Translations under genes and position numbers: made by a program
The notes under the pieces: model-generated
Told to the model about the DNA's origin: nothing
Database searches by the model: none
Seen by the model: the letters and a program-made list of their open reading frames with translations, nothing else
Source: an uncultured bacterium
GTDB taxonomy: Bacteria > Bacillota > Clostridia > Lachnospirales > Lachnospiraceae
Direction: 5' to 3'
Length of the DNA stretch: 64,000 bases
NCBI GenBank assembly: GCA_905215155.1
Contig: CAJMPJ010000005.1
Coordinates: 58,700-122,699 of the forward strand
In this document: positions 31,960-40,570 of the stretch, piece by piece
How positions within the stretch are numbered: the stretch's first letter is position 1
Layout of the letters: the number at the start of each line of letters is the position of its first letter

Positions 31960-32967
31960 TCACTTTTTCAGTGAGCCTCTCTTTTTTAAGTAATCCACAT
32001 ATACCGCTCCAAGAATAACAAGCCCTTTTACTACAAACTGCCAGTAGCTGTTTATCTTAAGCAGGTTCATTCCATTGTTTAATACTCCAATGATCAGTAC
32101 ACCGATAACCGTACCCCCAAGAGTACCGATACCGCCGTTAAAGCTGGTACCGCCAAGAACAGAAGCTGCAATGGCATCACGCTCAAATCCTTCCCCTACG
32201 GATGGCTGGCCGGAATACAGTCTTGCTGCCAGAACAACTCCGGCAAGGGCTGCCATTACTCCGCTGATGATAAATACTCTGACCTGAATCCATTTGGTAT
32301 CAACACCTGCATATTTTGCCGCTTCCTTATTCCCTCCGGTCGCATAAACGTGACGGCCAAAGGACGTACGATTCATAATGAAATAAAGGATAATAAATGA
32401 TACGATTACAAATACTACGGGAATGGGGATTCCAAAGATACTGCCTACACCCATGTTGTTGAATATCTCGTTGTTGGACTGGGCCGGCTGACCTCCTGTT
32501 AATATGTAACTGATACCACGCACAATGATCTGGGTGGACAGCGTTACGATAAAGGGAGGCAGCGAGGTATGTGAGATAATATATCCATTAAATAATCCAA
32601 TGACTGCTCCAAAAAGCAAAGGAACCAGAATGCAGATGATTAAGGGCAATCCTGCATTGCCGCAACGCACGGCTATTACACCGGCAGCCGCTACTACGGA
32701 ACCTACAGATAAGTCAATGCCGCCGCAGATCAGTACACAGGTGATACCAAATGCAATGAAGCAGTTGACACATACCTGACGAAGTACGCTGAAGAGGTTG
32801 TTTTTAACGAGAAATGTATCGGTCGTAACAGATAGTACAATACACAGGAATACCAATGCGATCATAGCTGCCATATTGCGTCTCAGCCAGATATAAAAAG
32901 GATTGGTAGTCCAAAGGCCTGGTGCCTTTAACTGGGGTGTCTCTGCTTGATTTTTCCTGTTTAACAT
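31960..32967 (-). CDS. Sugar ABC transporter permease (RbsC/CUT2 type)
   Basis: A 335-residue membrane protein with about nine helices. Marks of the RbsC/XylH family: GITCVLICGGIDLSVGSVVAAAGV (about 73-96), GLFNGYIISHTSLPPFIVTL and GRHVYATGGNKEAAKYAGV (ATPase-contact loop), plus GERDAIAASVLGGTSFNGG near the end. It imports a monosaccharide together with the ATPase (7-bp gene overlap) and the binding protein. The hydrophilic N-terminal 25 residues (NRKNQAETPQLKAPG) are cytoplasmic. In CUT2 systems one such permease forms a homodimer, so no second permease is needed. Confidence 0.94.
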   Translation of the reverse strand: MLNRKNQAETPQLKAPGLWTTNPFYIWLRRNMAAMIALVFLCIVLSVTTDTFLVKNNLFSVLRQVCVNCFIAFGITCVLICGGIDLSVGSVVAAAGVIAVRCGNAGLPLIICILVPLLFGAVIGLFNGYIISHTSLPPFIVTLSTQIIVRGISYILTGGQPAQSNNEIFNNMGVGSIFGIPIPVVFVIVSFIILYFIMNRTSFGRHVYATGGNKEAAKYAGVDTKWIQVRVFIISGVMAALAGVVLAARLYSGQPSVGEGFERDAIAASVLGGTSFNGGIGTLGGTVIGVLIIGVLNNGMNLLKINSYWQFVVKGLVILGAVYVDYLKKRGSLKK

Positions 32968-34469
32968 ACTGAATGTTCTCCTCCTACTGCATATGACATG
33001 ATGGTTTCCTGAGAAATCTCTGTTTCCTGCTGATCCAGAATCCCTGCCAGACAGCCTTCCCGCATGATCGCTATCCGGCTGGAGTTATTGATGATCTCAG
33101 GAAGTTCTGAAGATATCATAATAATAGAAACTCCTTCTTCCGCCAAGGAGTGCATCAGCTTATAGATTTCTGCTTTCGCACCTACGTCGATCCCCCTTGT
33201 AGGCTCATCAAGAATCAACACCTTAGGCTTTGCAGCCAGCCATTTTGATATAACGATTTTCTGCTGGTTTCCTCCTGAAAGTTCTCCTGCTGACTGTTCG
33301 GTGGAAGCCATCTTTATAGAGAGCTTTTGTTTAAACTCATCAACAATTTCTGCCTCTTTCTTTCTATCCACTTTCAGATGATGGATAAATTCAGAAAGCA
33401 CCTGGAAGGTTAAATTGGTTCCAATGGTGTGACCAAGAAAAAGCCCCTGTTCCTTCCGCTCCTCCGGTACCAGTGCAATACCGGCACGGATGGCATCTCT
33501 GGGCTTTGTGATAGAAAGCCTCTTTCCTTCCAGCCAGACCTCCCCTGACTCAATGGCATCAATGCCAAACAAAGCAAGTGCCAGCTCGGTCCGTCCCGCT
33601 CCCACCAGTCCGGAGAATCCAAGGATTTCTCCTCTTTTTAATGTAAAACTGATATTTGAAACTTTACTTGTGGTTAAGTTCTTTACTTCCATGATGACTT
33701 CGCCGCCAACCACACGTTTGTTTCCATAAATGTTGTTGAATTCACGGCCTACCATCATGCTGATCAACTCATTCTCCGTGGTTTCGTCTGTGTTTCTCGT
33801 ACCGATGAATTTTCCATCCCGAAGTACGGTTACGGAATCACATACCTTAAAAGTCTCCTCCATACGATGGGAAATATAAATCATCGCAACACCAGCTTCT
33901 TTCAGACGGTCTATCTGTGAGAATAAGTTTTCCGTCTCACTATGGGACAAGGAGGCGGTCGGCTCATCAAGAATCAGGATCTTTGCTCCCTCATTGACTG
34001 CCCTGGCGATTTCAATCATCTGCTGCTGTGCTACGGATAATCCACGGATCAGCATTCCGGCATCCAACATGAGTCCTAACTTATCTAGTGCTGCCTGCGC
34101 ATCCTGCTTCATCTTCCGGTAGTCCACCATTTTCAAATGATTCTTTGGTTCCCGGCCGAGAAAAATATTTTCAGCAATCGTCATCTCAGGAACGTTGGTG
34201 ATCTCCTGATGAATAAAACTGACCCCATATTTTCTGGCATCGTCCACACTTTTTATGGAAGCTTCTTTTCCTTCCATATAAATCGTACCTGAATCAGCAC
34301 TGAAAATGCCTCCAAGTATTTTCATCAGCGTGGACTTACCTGCACCATTTTCTCCCATAAGAGCCCGAACTTCTCCGGGCTTTATGGAAATACTGACTCC
34401 GTCAAGGACAACATTGGTACCAAAAGCCTTGGTTATATCTTTCATTTCAAAAACATAATCCCTTGACAT
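32961..34469 (-). CDS. Sugar ABC transporter ATPase (RbsA/CUT2 type, two ABC domains)
   Basis: A 502-residue double ATPase. The start MSRDYVFEMKD follows AGGAGTGGAAAAC. First domain: Walker A MGENGAGKSTLMKILGG (about 40), signature LSVAQQQMIEIARAV, Walker B ILILDEPTASLS. Second domain: LVGAGRTELALALFG in place of Walker A, signature LSGGNQQKIVISKWLA, Walker B VLILDEPTRGIDVGAKAEIY. This is the layout of RbsA, AraG and XylG. It energises the RbsC-like permease, with which it overlaps by seven bases. The sugar is not readable from the ATPase. Confidence 0.95.
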   Translation of the reverse strand: MSRDYVFEMKDITKAFGTNVVLDGVSISIKPGEVRALMGENGAGKSTLMKILGGIFSADSGTIYMEGKEASIKSVDDARKYGVSFIHQEITNVPEMTIAENIFLGREPKNHLKMVDYRKMKQDAQAALDKLGLMLDAGMLIRGLSVAQQQMIEIARAVNEGAKILILDEPTASLSHSETENLFSQIDRLKEAGVAMIYISHRMEETFKVCDSVTVLRDGKFIGTRNTDETTENELISMMVGREFNNIYGNKRVVGGEVIMEVKNLTTSKVSNISFTLKRGEILGFSGLVGAGRTELALALFGIDAIESGEVWLEGKRLSITKPRDAIRAGIALVPEERKEQGLFLGHTIGTNLTFQVLSEFIHHLKVDRKKEAEIVDEFKQKLSIKMASTEQSAGELSGGNQQKIVISKWLAAKPKVLILDEPTRGIDVGAKAEIYKLMHSLAEEGVSIIMISSELPEIINNSSRIAIMREGCLAGILDQQETEISQETIMSYAVGGEHSVC

Positions 34470-34518
34470 GTTTTCCACTCCTAATCTGCATTCCTGCCTC
34501 AAGTCAACATTTTACGGA

Positions 34519-35514
34519 TTACTGATCTACATTCTCTTTGGTAATGATAGACATTGGTACTACTACCTTCTCCTCAATGGTCTGGCCTGACAGCAGTCTG
34601 TATGCAGTTTCAATACAAGTGGTTCCGATTCCTGCAGGATCCTGTGCGGCAGAAGCTACCATTTCACCGGAACGGATGAAGCCTTTTCCCTCGTCGGAAC
34701 CATCAATTGAAACGACTTTTGTATCTTCTAATCTTCCAGCTTCCTTCAGTGCTGCAATTGCGCCTCGGGCAGTTGGATCGTTAATGGTGAAAACACCGTC
34801 GATTACTGGGTTTGCATTAAGAAAATCAACCATGATCGGCTGAGAATAATCGGATTTAGGCTTTTCCACGTCCTTTGTCTGAATGATCTCAATGTCAGGG
34901 TATTTCTTTAATTCTTCTTCAAAACCGATCTGACGGTCATAGCAAACTTCTGTGATACTATAAGTAATCTCGACAACCTTTCCTTTTCCGCCAAGGGCTT
35001 CTGCAAGAGCAGCTGCACAAAGCTTTCCAGCTTCCTTGTTATCGGAAACAACCGTACACTGAACCAGCTCTGGATTCTTTACCGCGGTATTGAAAGCAAT
35101 TACCGGAATACCGGCTTCTTTACAAGCTTCCAGTGTCGCACGTACACCTTCAGAGTTGATTGCAGAGATACAGATTACATCTACTCCCTGGTTGATCATA
35201 TCGGCAACGTCGTTCATCTGTTTGTTCTGATCACCGGCAGCGTCCTGTATAATCAGTTCATCATCTGGTCCTGTTAAAGCAGCCTGCATCGCTTCTTTGA
35301 TCTGAATGAAAAATACATTGGTTAAATCCGGTGCAGATACACCAATCTTAATTGGTTTTGCAGGTGCTTCTGTGCCTGCGGCTTTCGTTGTTTCTTTCGC
35401 TGCTGCAGTTGTTTCTGCGCTGCCTGTGCTTGTAGTTTCCTTCTCTGCAGAACCACAAGCAGATAAAGATAATGCCATCATAACGGATAAGACGATCGCT
35501 GTAACTTTTCTCAT
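34519..35514 (-). CDS. Sugar-binding lipoprotein (RbsB-type, periplasmic-binding fold I)
   Basis: A 331-residue binding protein. The start MRKVTAIVLSVMM is placed after GAGAGGTGGATTACTATT; the longer frame to 35595 has no site. The lipobox LSAC is followed by a Thr/Ala/Glu-rich linker. The fold-I domain starts at IKIGVSAPDLTNVFFIQIKEAM (about 55-76). It goes on with DQNKQMNDVADMINQGVDVICISAINSEG, then DNKEAGKLCAAALAE and VFTINDPTARGAIAALKEAG, as in ribose- and other monosaccharide-binding proteins. It captures the sugar for the RbsA/RbsC-like pair and is the first gene of the operon. The ligand is probably a pentose or pentose-like sugar, given the downstream enzymes; that is inference. Confidence 0.93.
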   Translation of the reverse strand: MRKVTAIVLSVMMALSLSACGSAEKETTSTGSAETTAAAKETTKAAGTEAPAKPIKIGVSAPDLTNVFFIQIKEAMQAALTGPDDELIIQDAAGDQNKQMNDVADMINQGVDVICISAINSEGVRATLEACKEAGIPVIAFNTAVKNPELVQCTVVSDNKEAGKLCAAALAEALGGKGKVVEITYSITEVCYDRQIGFEEELKKYPDIEIIQTKDVEKPKSDYSQPIMVDFLNANPVIDGVFTINDPTARGAIAALKEAGRLEDTKVVSIDGSDEGKGFIRSGEMVASAAQDPAGIGTTCIETAYRLLSGQTIEEKVVVPMSIITKENVDQ

Positions 35515-35597
35515 AATAGTAATCCACCTCTCAACATTTGAATTCTTATCATATATTCTGCTTTTATCCCCTATTTTTGTAACAAATGCCAGCAATA

Positions 35598-35656
35598 TTG
35601 TATGATATCATTCTTTAATACGTTCCCGGGTTTGTATTTTGTATGTTGTCATACAA
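35598..35656 (-). promoter_or_regulatory. Operators of the sugar importer operon (FadR-type sites)
   Basis: Site 1 (35639-35656) is a perfect inverted repeat TTGTATG-N4-CATACAA starting about 14 bp after the -10 box. Site 2 (35598-35611) is TTGTATGATATCAT, sharing the same half-site. The same TTGTATG half-site occurs in front of the FadR-type regulator gene (36581-36589). Binding of that repressor here would block early elongation. The link is inferred from the shared sequence. Confidence 0.6.
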
Positions 35657-35669
35657 TATTGGCATCCTC

Positions 35670-35698
35670 ATGATACATCTTTACTTAAAATTTGTCAA
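35670..35698 (-). promoter_or_regulatory. Promoter of the sugar importer-transketolase operon
   Basis: Minus strand: consensus -35 TTGACA (35693-35698), 17-bp spacer, -10 TATCAT (35670-35675). The leader to the binding-protein start is about 150 nt and carries both operators. Confidence 0.8.
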
Positions 35699-35748
35699 TA
35701 GTATTTTTAATTTTATGCACATTATACAACACAACTTTTTTTAAGAAC

Positions 35749-35791
35749 AAAAAAAGAACCAAAAAGCCTTGATAATCTGGCTTTTGGTTCT
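35749..35791 (-). terminator. Terminator of the FadR-type regulator gene
   Basis: Minus strand: stem AGAACCAAAAGCC / GGCTTTTTGGTTCT (35779-35791 and 35755-35768, one bulged base) followed by seven T. It separates the regulator from the importer promoter. Confidence 0.85.
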
Positions 35792-35838
35792 TAAAACTGC
35801 TTCTGTTTGCTATTTATTTTTTATTTAATCCATACTTT

Positions 35839-36534
35839 CTACCGCCTGATAATTACATTCAAATCCGTATTAATGAGAGAAATATGTCTTTTGGCATACA
35901 GCTCTGCAACCTCCTCATCCCGCGCCTTTAAAGCATCAATGATGTCCTGATGGGCTTTGATGGCATTGCGGGCATTCTGCGGAACCTGAAATGTTTTTAA
36001 ACGGAAATCACGTATGCACTCATCTATTTTCTTACTGATAAAAATCATCATTTTATTCCTGCTCGCTTCTACGATCTGGCGGTGAAGTCTTTCATCGTAC
36101 TTTGCCATGCCGGCAAAATCCTCTTCCTCTACCGCACGTTTAAACCGCATATGAGTCCGCTCAATCTGCTCCAGCTCTGCATCCGTGGCACGTTTCGCGA
36201 TCAATCTGGCACATAAAGGCTCTATTGCACTTCGTACTTCTATATAATCCATTAATTCCACTTCATTTTTTAAAAACCATTCTGCCAGCTCTTCCTGGCC
36301 AAGCTCCTTTTTGCTAACCAGAAACGCTCCGCGTCCAGGCTTGATTTCAACCAGTCCCCTGGCCTCAAGAATACGGAATGCCTCCCTGACAGTGCCGCGT
36401 CCTACCGAGAGTTTCTCGCACCATTCTTTTTCTGTAGGTAATTTTTCACCGACTTCTATTCCATCGGCTGCAATGAAGTCTTTCATACTATTTACTACCT
36501 GCTGCACGATCGGTATTCTGGATACCTCTGTCAT
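35839..36534 (-). CDS. FadR/GntR family transcriptional regulator
   Basis: A 231-residue regulator starting at MTEVSRIPIVQQ, after AAGGAAGAGGGAGCGAATAAC. The N-terminal winged helix (about 8-75) shows VGEKLPTEKEWCEKLSVGRG and TVREAFRILEARGLVEIKPGRGAF. The C-terminal FCD ligand domain (about 85-225) has metal-binding His/Asp residues (YDERLHRQIVEASRN, and HQDIIDALKARDEE). FadR-type GntR proteins usually repress sugar-acid or sugar operons and let go when a pathway intermediate binds. The gene lies directly upstream of the importer operon, and TTGTATG half-sites occur at both promoters, so it probably controls the importer and itself. Confidence 0.93.
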   Translation of the reverse strand: MTEVSRIPIVQQVVNSMKDFIAADGIEVGEKLPTEKEWCEKLSVGRGTVREAFRILEARGLVEIKPGRGAFLVSKKELGQEELAEWFLKNEVELMDYIEVRSAIEPLCARLIAKRATDAELEQIERTHMRFKRAVEEEDFAGMAKYDERLHRQIVEASRNKMMIFISKKIDECIRDFRLKTFQVPQNARNAIKAHQDIIDALKARDEEVAELYAKRHISLINTDLNVIIRR

Positions 36535-36580
36535 GTTATTCGCTCCCTCTTCCTTTATATCCTTCGTAAATCCAAACGAC

Positions 36581-36619
36581 GTCATACAATCATTGTAACA
36601 CATTTCAAAAAAACTGCAA
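36581..36619 (-). promoter_or_regulatory. Promoter and operator of the FadR-type regulator
   Basis: Minus strand: -35 TTGCAG (36614-36619), 16-bp spacer, -10 TACAAT (36592-36597), immediately followed by TTGTATGAC (36581-36589), the half-site also found at the importer operators. Further GTGTTACAC and TGTTACA repeats lie up to 36655. Between here and the glyS terminator there is a hairpin with GGGAGAATCTCCC inside GCTGC / GCAGC arms (36692-36725), without a T run. Confidence 0.55.
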
Positions 36620-36782
36620 CAAAATCATTTATTTTCTAATTTTTGTGTAACACATCGGACAATTTTTCCAATTAAGAACCGTAGAAAGAGAGCTGCCAAC
36701 CGGGAGAATCTCCCAATTATGCAGCCCTTCTATTATCATATTTTCCCACTATCTGCTGCAAAACTATCATGCTCTAAGGAAG

Positions 36783-36831
36783 AAAAAAAGGTGTAGAAAT
36801 AAGGCCATCCATGCCCAAGCTACACCTTTTT
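36783..36831 (-). terminator. Terminator of glyS
   Basis: Stem AAAAAAGGTGTAG / CTACACCTTTTTT (36820-36831 and 36785-36796, read on the minus strand) with a 23-base loop; T runs on both strands. It lies six bases after the glyS stop. Confidence 0.88.
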
Positions 36832-36836
36832 TGTTC

Positions 36837-38225
36837 TTAAAAATTAAATTTATCTTCAAAATAAGTTTTCAGTTCTGCAATCGGAACCCTTACCTGCTCC
36901 ATGGTATCACGGTCACGGACGGTTACTGCATGATCTTCCTCTGAATCAAAATCATAGGTAATACAGAAGGGAGTACCAATCTCATCCTGTCTTCTGTATC
37001 GCTTACCGATGTTTCCTCTGTCATCAAACTCACAGTTGTAGTGCTTGCACAATTCCGCAAATACCTTTTCTGCTCCCTCGTTCAGCTTCTTGGAAAGGGG
37101 AAGCACACCGATCTTAACCGGTGCGATAGCCGGGTGGAAATGAAGTACGGTACGCACATCCCCCTCTGCGATCTCCTCTTCATCATAAGCGGCACAAAGG
37201 AACGCAAGGGTCACTCGGTCAGCCCCAAGGGATGGCTCAATGACATATGGAATATAGCGTTCTTTCTTTTCATCATCGAAATAAGTCAGGTCCTGACCGG
37301 AGGTGGTCTGGTGCTGTTTTAAATCGTAATCAGTTCTGTCCGCAATTCCCCATAATTCTCCCCAGCCGAAGGGGAACAGGAACTCAATGTCTGAGGTGGC
37401 CTTGCTGTAAAAGGAAAGTTCCTCCTTCTCATGATCCCTGACACGCATCTCCTCCTCCTTGATGCCAAGGTTCTTTAACCAGGTAATGCAGTAGTCCTTC
37501 CAATATGCAAACCACTCCAGATCCGTATCCGGCTCACAGAAGAACTCCAGTTCCATCTGCTCAAATTCTCTGGTACGGAAGGTGAAGTTTCCAGGTGTGA
37601 TCTCGTTACGGAAGGATTTGCCGACCTGGCCGATCCCAAACGGAATCTTCTTCCTGGAGGTCCTCTGAACATTTTTAAAATTAACAAAAATACCCTGAGC
37701 AGTCTCAGGTCTTAAGTATACAGTATTCTTGGCGTCTTCGGTTACGCCCTGAAAGGTTTTGAACATTAAGTTGAACTGGCGGATGTCGGTGAAATCATGC
37801 TTGCCGCAGCTTGGACAGCAGATATTCTTCTCATCAATATAGTTCTTCATCTCTTCCTGTGACCATGCATCCACAGAGCCTTCGATGGTGATGCCATTCT
37901 CTGCCATATAATCTTCAATGATCTTATCCGCACGGAAACGCTCCTTGCAGGCCTTGCAGTCCATCAGAGGGTCTGAAAATCCCCCTAAATGACCGGATGC
38001 GATCCAGGTCTGGGAATTCATTAAAATTGCGCAGTCCACTCCCACATTATAAGGACTCTCCTGAATAAATTTCTGCCACCATGCTTTTTTTACGTTGTTC
38101 TTAAGCTCAACGCCCAAGTTTCCGTAATCCCATGTATTGGCAAGACCGCCGTAAATCTCAGAACCCGGATAAACGAATCCTCTTGATTTTGCAAGTCCTA
38201 CAATCTTTTCCATTGTCTTTTCCAT
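36837..38225 (-). CDS. glyS: Glycyl-tRNA synthetase (homodimeric type)
   Basis: A 462-residue class II synthetase of the alpha-2 type, charging tRNA-Gly. It begins [27 protein letters not shown]. The aminoacylation core shows [15 protein letters not shown] (motif-2 region, about 172-186), [35 protein letters not shown], and motif 3 [18 protein letters not shown] zinc-binding Cys set occurs in ACKERF and CCPSCGKHD. The C-terminal anticodon-binding domain follows ([13 protein letters not shown]). The name glyQS is used for fused forms elsewhere; this is the single-chain enzyme. It follows a lipoprotein gene by 14 bp, so there is no T-box leader directly in front of it. Confidence 0.97.
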   Translation of the reverse strand: MEKTMEKIVGLAKSRGFVYPGSEIYGGLANTWDYGNLGVELKNNVKKAWWQKFIQESPYNVGVDCAILMNSQTWIASGHLGGFSDPLMDCKACKERFRADKIIEDYMAENGITIEGSVDAWSQEEMKNYIDEKNICCPSCGKHDFTDIRQFNLMFKTFQGVTEDAKNTVYLRPETAQGIFVNFKNVQRTSRKKIPFGIGQVGKSFRNEITPGNFTFRTREFEQMELEFFCEPDTDLEWFAYWKDYCITWLKNLGIKEEEMRVRDHEKEELSFYSKATSDIEFLFPFGWGELWGIADRTDYDLKQHQTTSGQDLTYFDDEKKERYIPYVIEPSLGADRVTLAFLCAAYDEEEIAEGDVRTVLHFHPAIAPVKIGVLPLSKKLNEGAEKVFAELCKHYNCEFDDRGNIGKRYRRQDEIGTPFCITYDFDSEEDHAVTVRDRDTMEQVRVPIAELKTYFEDKFNF

Positions 38226-38239
38226 GATCTTAACCTCTC

Positions 38240-38869
38240 TTATTTAAAAATAATGTAACTTTTTCCCTCTGCTGTCTGCACCGTATTCTGATCTTTTATG
38301 ACAACGTTATCCGAAACAAATAATAGCTTACCTTCTGTCTGTATGGTTACGGGATGTTTCGATTCTACCACAACGGCATGGCTCTGCTCCCTATGGGACA
38401 GTTCCTTTTTTTCCGCCGGCTTTCCGTCCGAAGCTTTTAAAAATGAAATACCCTCTGTCTCGCTCTGTCCTAATATTTCAGAAAAAGCATGGACTGAAAT
38501 AGAATCCACCTGATTGTCCTTATCCTCATACTCATAAGCAAAGCCGGATAAGTCATCGCCGGACTTATAGTTAAATATCATCCGGGCAGTCCCTTTTTCC
38601 ATGCTGCAGGAATCAAGTGTAACGGCTCCTTCTCCATGCGCTTTGTTATAGGCCAGAGCTGCTTCCTCCAGATATGCTTTCAGTTCTTCTGCATTGTAGT
38701 AATCCTTTTCTGCATATGTCTCGACGGTCGCCGTTTGTAGGACACCGTCTCCCGTTACAAAAATTCTGCTGCTCTCCGCATTCAGGGCGTTGCTGCCGGA
38801 TCTTCCCAGACAACCCGTCAGCATTCCTGCAGCAATCACTGCCGCCAGAACCGCTTTCCTTTTCTTCAT
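38240..38869 (-). CDS. Putative lipoprotein upstream of glyS
   Basis: A 209-residue exported protein of unknown function. [20 protein letters not shown] gives a signal peptide and lipobox (LTGC). The mature part is mostly beta-strand-like and polar: [33 protein letters not shown] near the start, [19 protein letters not shown] in the middle and [18 protein letters not shown] near the end. No enzyme motif is visible. AGGAGGAAAATGA precedes the start. It is transcribed with glyS from the promoter at 38949-38977. Its place before a tRNA synthetase is probably operon chance. Confidence 0.8.
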   Translation of the reverse strand: MKKRKAVLAAVIAAGMLTGCLGRSGSNALNAESSRIFVTGDGVLQTATVETYAEKDYYNAEELKAYLEEAALAYNKAHGEGAVTLDSCSMEKGTARMIFNYKSGDDLSGFAYEYEDKDNQVDSISVHAFSEILGQSETEGISFLKASDGKPAEKKELSHREQSHAVVVESKHPVTIQTEGKLLFVSDNVVIKDQNTVQTAEGKSYIIFK

Positions 38870-38948
38870 TCATTTTCCTCCTGCATTGAATCCGCGGTGT
38901 GGAGGGGGAATCCAAAGAATTCCTCCGCACTGCTCCTCGCATACGTGG

Positions 38949-38977
38949 ATTATACCAAATGCCTTCTGTCATTTCAA
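38949..38977 (-). promoter_or_regulatory. Promoter of the lipoprotein-glyS operon
   Basis: Minus strand: -35 TTGAAA (38972-38977), 17-bp spacer, -10 TATAAT (38949-38954), about 75 bp before the lipoprotein start. It begins inside the end region of recO. Confidence 0.75.
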
Positions 38978-38981
38978 TACT

Positions 38982-39632
38982 TTACTGTCTCATGGTCTGT
39001 AAAATCTCCAGAGAATGAAATTCCCGGTCTACATAACGTTTTTTATTGATTTCCACACAACGGCCGAACTCCTCCAATACCGGATCTGTTAAGGTAAAGG
39101 TATAAAGATGTTCTACCGGAGAAGCGATCACATACTCCCATGCATAATTGGCAGAATCACTGACCGGACGGGGTGGAGACTCCGTATATTCGCCGTTGAT
39201 TACCATGGACTTTAATTCAAAAACTCTTTGTACCAGCTCATTTTTCAGTGACGGTTTTAATAAGGCCCGAACCGATTGGTATAAAAGCTTTAAAAGCCCG
39301 GTTCCGTTCTCATTCTCCCGGGAATAATAATCGGCCAGCTCCAGAAAGTAGGAGCCGTAACAGGCCGCCTCCATATCCAGAGCCAGGTCCTCAAAATAAT
39401 TGGTAATTTCCGCCGACTGCAAGGTATAGGAATTCCTGCCTTCGTACAGATAAAACAGTCCAAAGGCAAAGGGGCGGCTGGCTCCCATCAGCTGGCTGCC
39501 CGGCCTTCTTGCTCCTCTGGCAAATGCTGTAATCTTTCCTCTTTCCCTGGTAAGTAACACAAGGCGCTTATCCATTTCTCCCACAGGGGAGGCTTTAATC
39601 ACCATCCCTGTCAGCTTTTCAACTTCCCTCAA
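38982..39632 (-). CDS. recO: DNA repair protein RecO
   Basis: A 216-residue RecO, which helps RecR load RecA onto single-stranded DNA coated with SSB. The start is TTG at 39632 behind GGTGAGAG; it gives REVEKLTGMVIKASPVGEMDKRLVLLTRERG, the expected beginning of the OB-fold. ITAFARGARRPGSQLMGASRPF follows at about 34-55. The alpha-helical rest (YGSYFLELADYYSREN) matches the family. It is shorter than the usual about 240 residues and shows no zinc-binding Cys cluster in the C-terminal part, a variation known in some clostridia. Fifteen bases separate it from era upstream, as in many Firmicutes. Confidence 0.93.
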   Translation of the reverse strand: MREVEKLTGMVIKASPVGEMDKRLVLLTRERGKITAFARGARRPGSQLMGASRPFAFGLFYLYEGRNSYTLQSAEITNYFEDLALDMEAACYGSYFLELADYYSRENENGTGLLKLLYQSVRALLKPSLKNELVQRVFELKSMVINGEYTESPPRPVSDSANYAWEYVIASPVEHLYTFTLTDPVLEEFGRCVEINKKRYVDREFHSLEILQTMRQ

Positions 39633-39647
39633 TTGCTCTCACCGCTT

Positions 39648-40553
39648 TTAGATATCTTTTTGATTGTATCCATAATTTTTCATATACAGTTCGCTGTCCC
39701 GCCATTCCTTGCGGACTTTTACCCAAAGCTGTAAATTAACCTTAGTATCCAGCAGATCCTCGATCTCTCTGCGGGCAGAGCTGCCGATCCGTTTCAGCAT
39801 GGCTCCGCCTTTTCCGATGATGATTCCCTTGTGGGATTCCCGTTCACAGATAATGTTTGCTTCCAGATCAATGATACCATTTTCCCGTTCCTTCATCTTT
39901 TCCACGGTCACAGCTATTCCATGAGGGATCTCATCCTTTAACAGACGGAGGGCTTTCTCCCTGATCAGTTCGGCGGAAATCTGACGCATGGGCTGGTCCG
40001 TCACGGTATCTTCGTCGTAGTACTGGGGTCCGTATGGAAGATATTTATAAATCAGTTCCAGCATTAAGTCTGTATTTTTATCCTTTAATGCGGATACCGG
40101 CACGATCTCTGCAAACGGGCAGATATCCTTATAGGTATTGATAAAGGTCAGGATGTCCTCCTGGTTTTTCACCGTATCAATTTTGTTGATGACAAGAATC
40201 ACAGGTGTCTTTACGGAACGAAGCTGCTCTGCAATATGCTGCTCTCCTGCCCCGATGTAGGTGGTGGGTTCCACCAGCCACAAGACCACATCCACTTCCT
40301 TTAACGTGTGTTCCGCCACACTTACCATATATTCCCCAAGCTTATTCTTGGCCTTGTGAATCCCAGGGGTGTCCAGAAATATAATCTGTCCCCTGTCATC
40401 GGTATATACCGTCTGAATCCGGTTTCTCGTGGTCTGGGGCTTATCGGAAGTAATGGCGATCTTCTGGCCGATTAAGCGGTTCATCAGGGTGGACTTTCCA
40501 ACATTGGGCCGTCCAATCAGGGTAACAAAGCCTGATTTATAGTTTGTTTCCAT
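39648..40553 (-). CDS. era: GTPase Era
   Basis: A 301-residue GTPase needed for 30S ribosome assembly and 16S rRNA maturation. G1 GRPNVGKSTLMNRLIG (residues 14-29), G2 SDKPQTTRNRI, G3 FLDTPGIHKAKNKLGEYM, G4 VINKIDTV. The C-terminal KH domain (about 215-290) has CERESHKGIIIGKGGAMLKRIGSSAR, which binds the 3' end of 16S rRNA. The start ATG is preceded by GAAGGAGAACCTAT. It lies between the M16C protease and recO in one tight operon (15-17 bp gaps). Confidence 0.98.
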   Translation of the reverse strand: METNYKSGFVTLIGRPNVGKSTLMNRLIGQKIAITSDKPQTTRNRIQTVYTDDRGQIIFLDTPGIHKAKNKLGEYMVSVAEHTLKEVDVVLWLVEPTTYIGAGEQHIAEQLRSVKTPVILVINKIDTVKNQEDILTFINTYKDICPFAEIVPVSALKDKNTDLMLELIYKYLPYGPQYYDEDTVTDQPMRQISAELIREKALRLLKDEIPHGIAVTVEKMKERENGIIDLEANIICERESHKGIIIGKGGAMLKRIGSSARREIEDLLDTKVNLQLWVKVRKEWRDSELYMKNYGYNQKDI

Positions 40554-40570
40554 ATAGGTTCTCCTTCGTG

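Noticed and set aside
38226..38239. T-box leader in front of glyS
   Set aside because: The upstream lipoprotein gene ends 14 bp away; the promoter further up has no T-box sequence that I could find.
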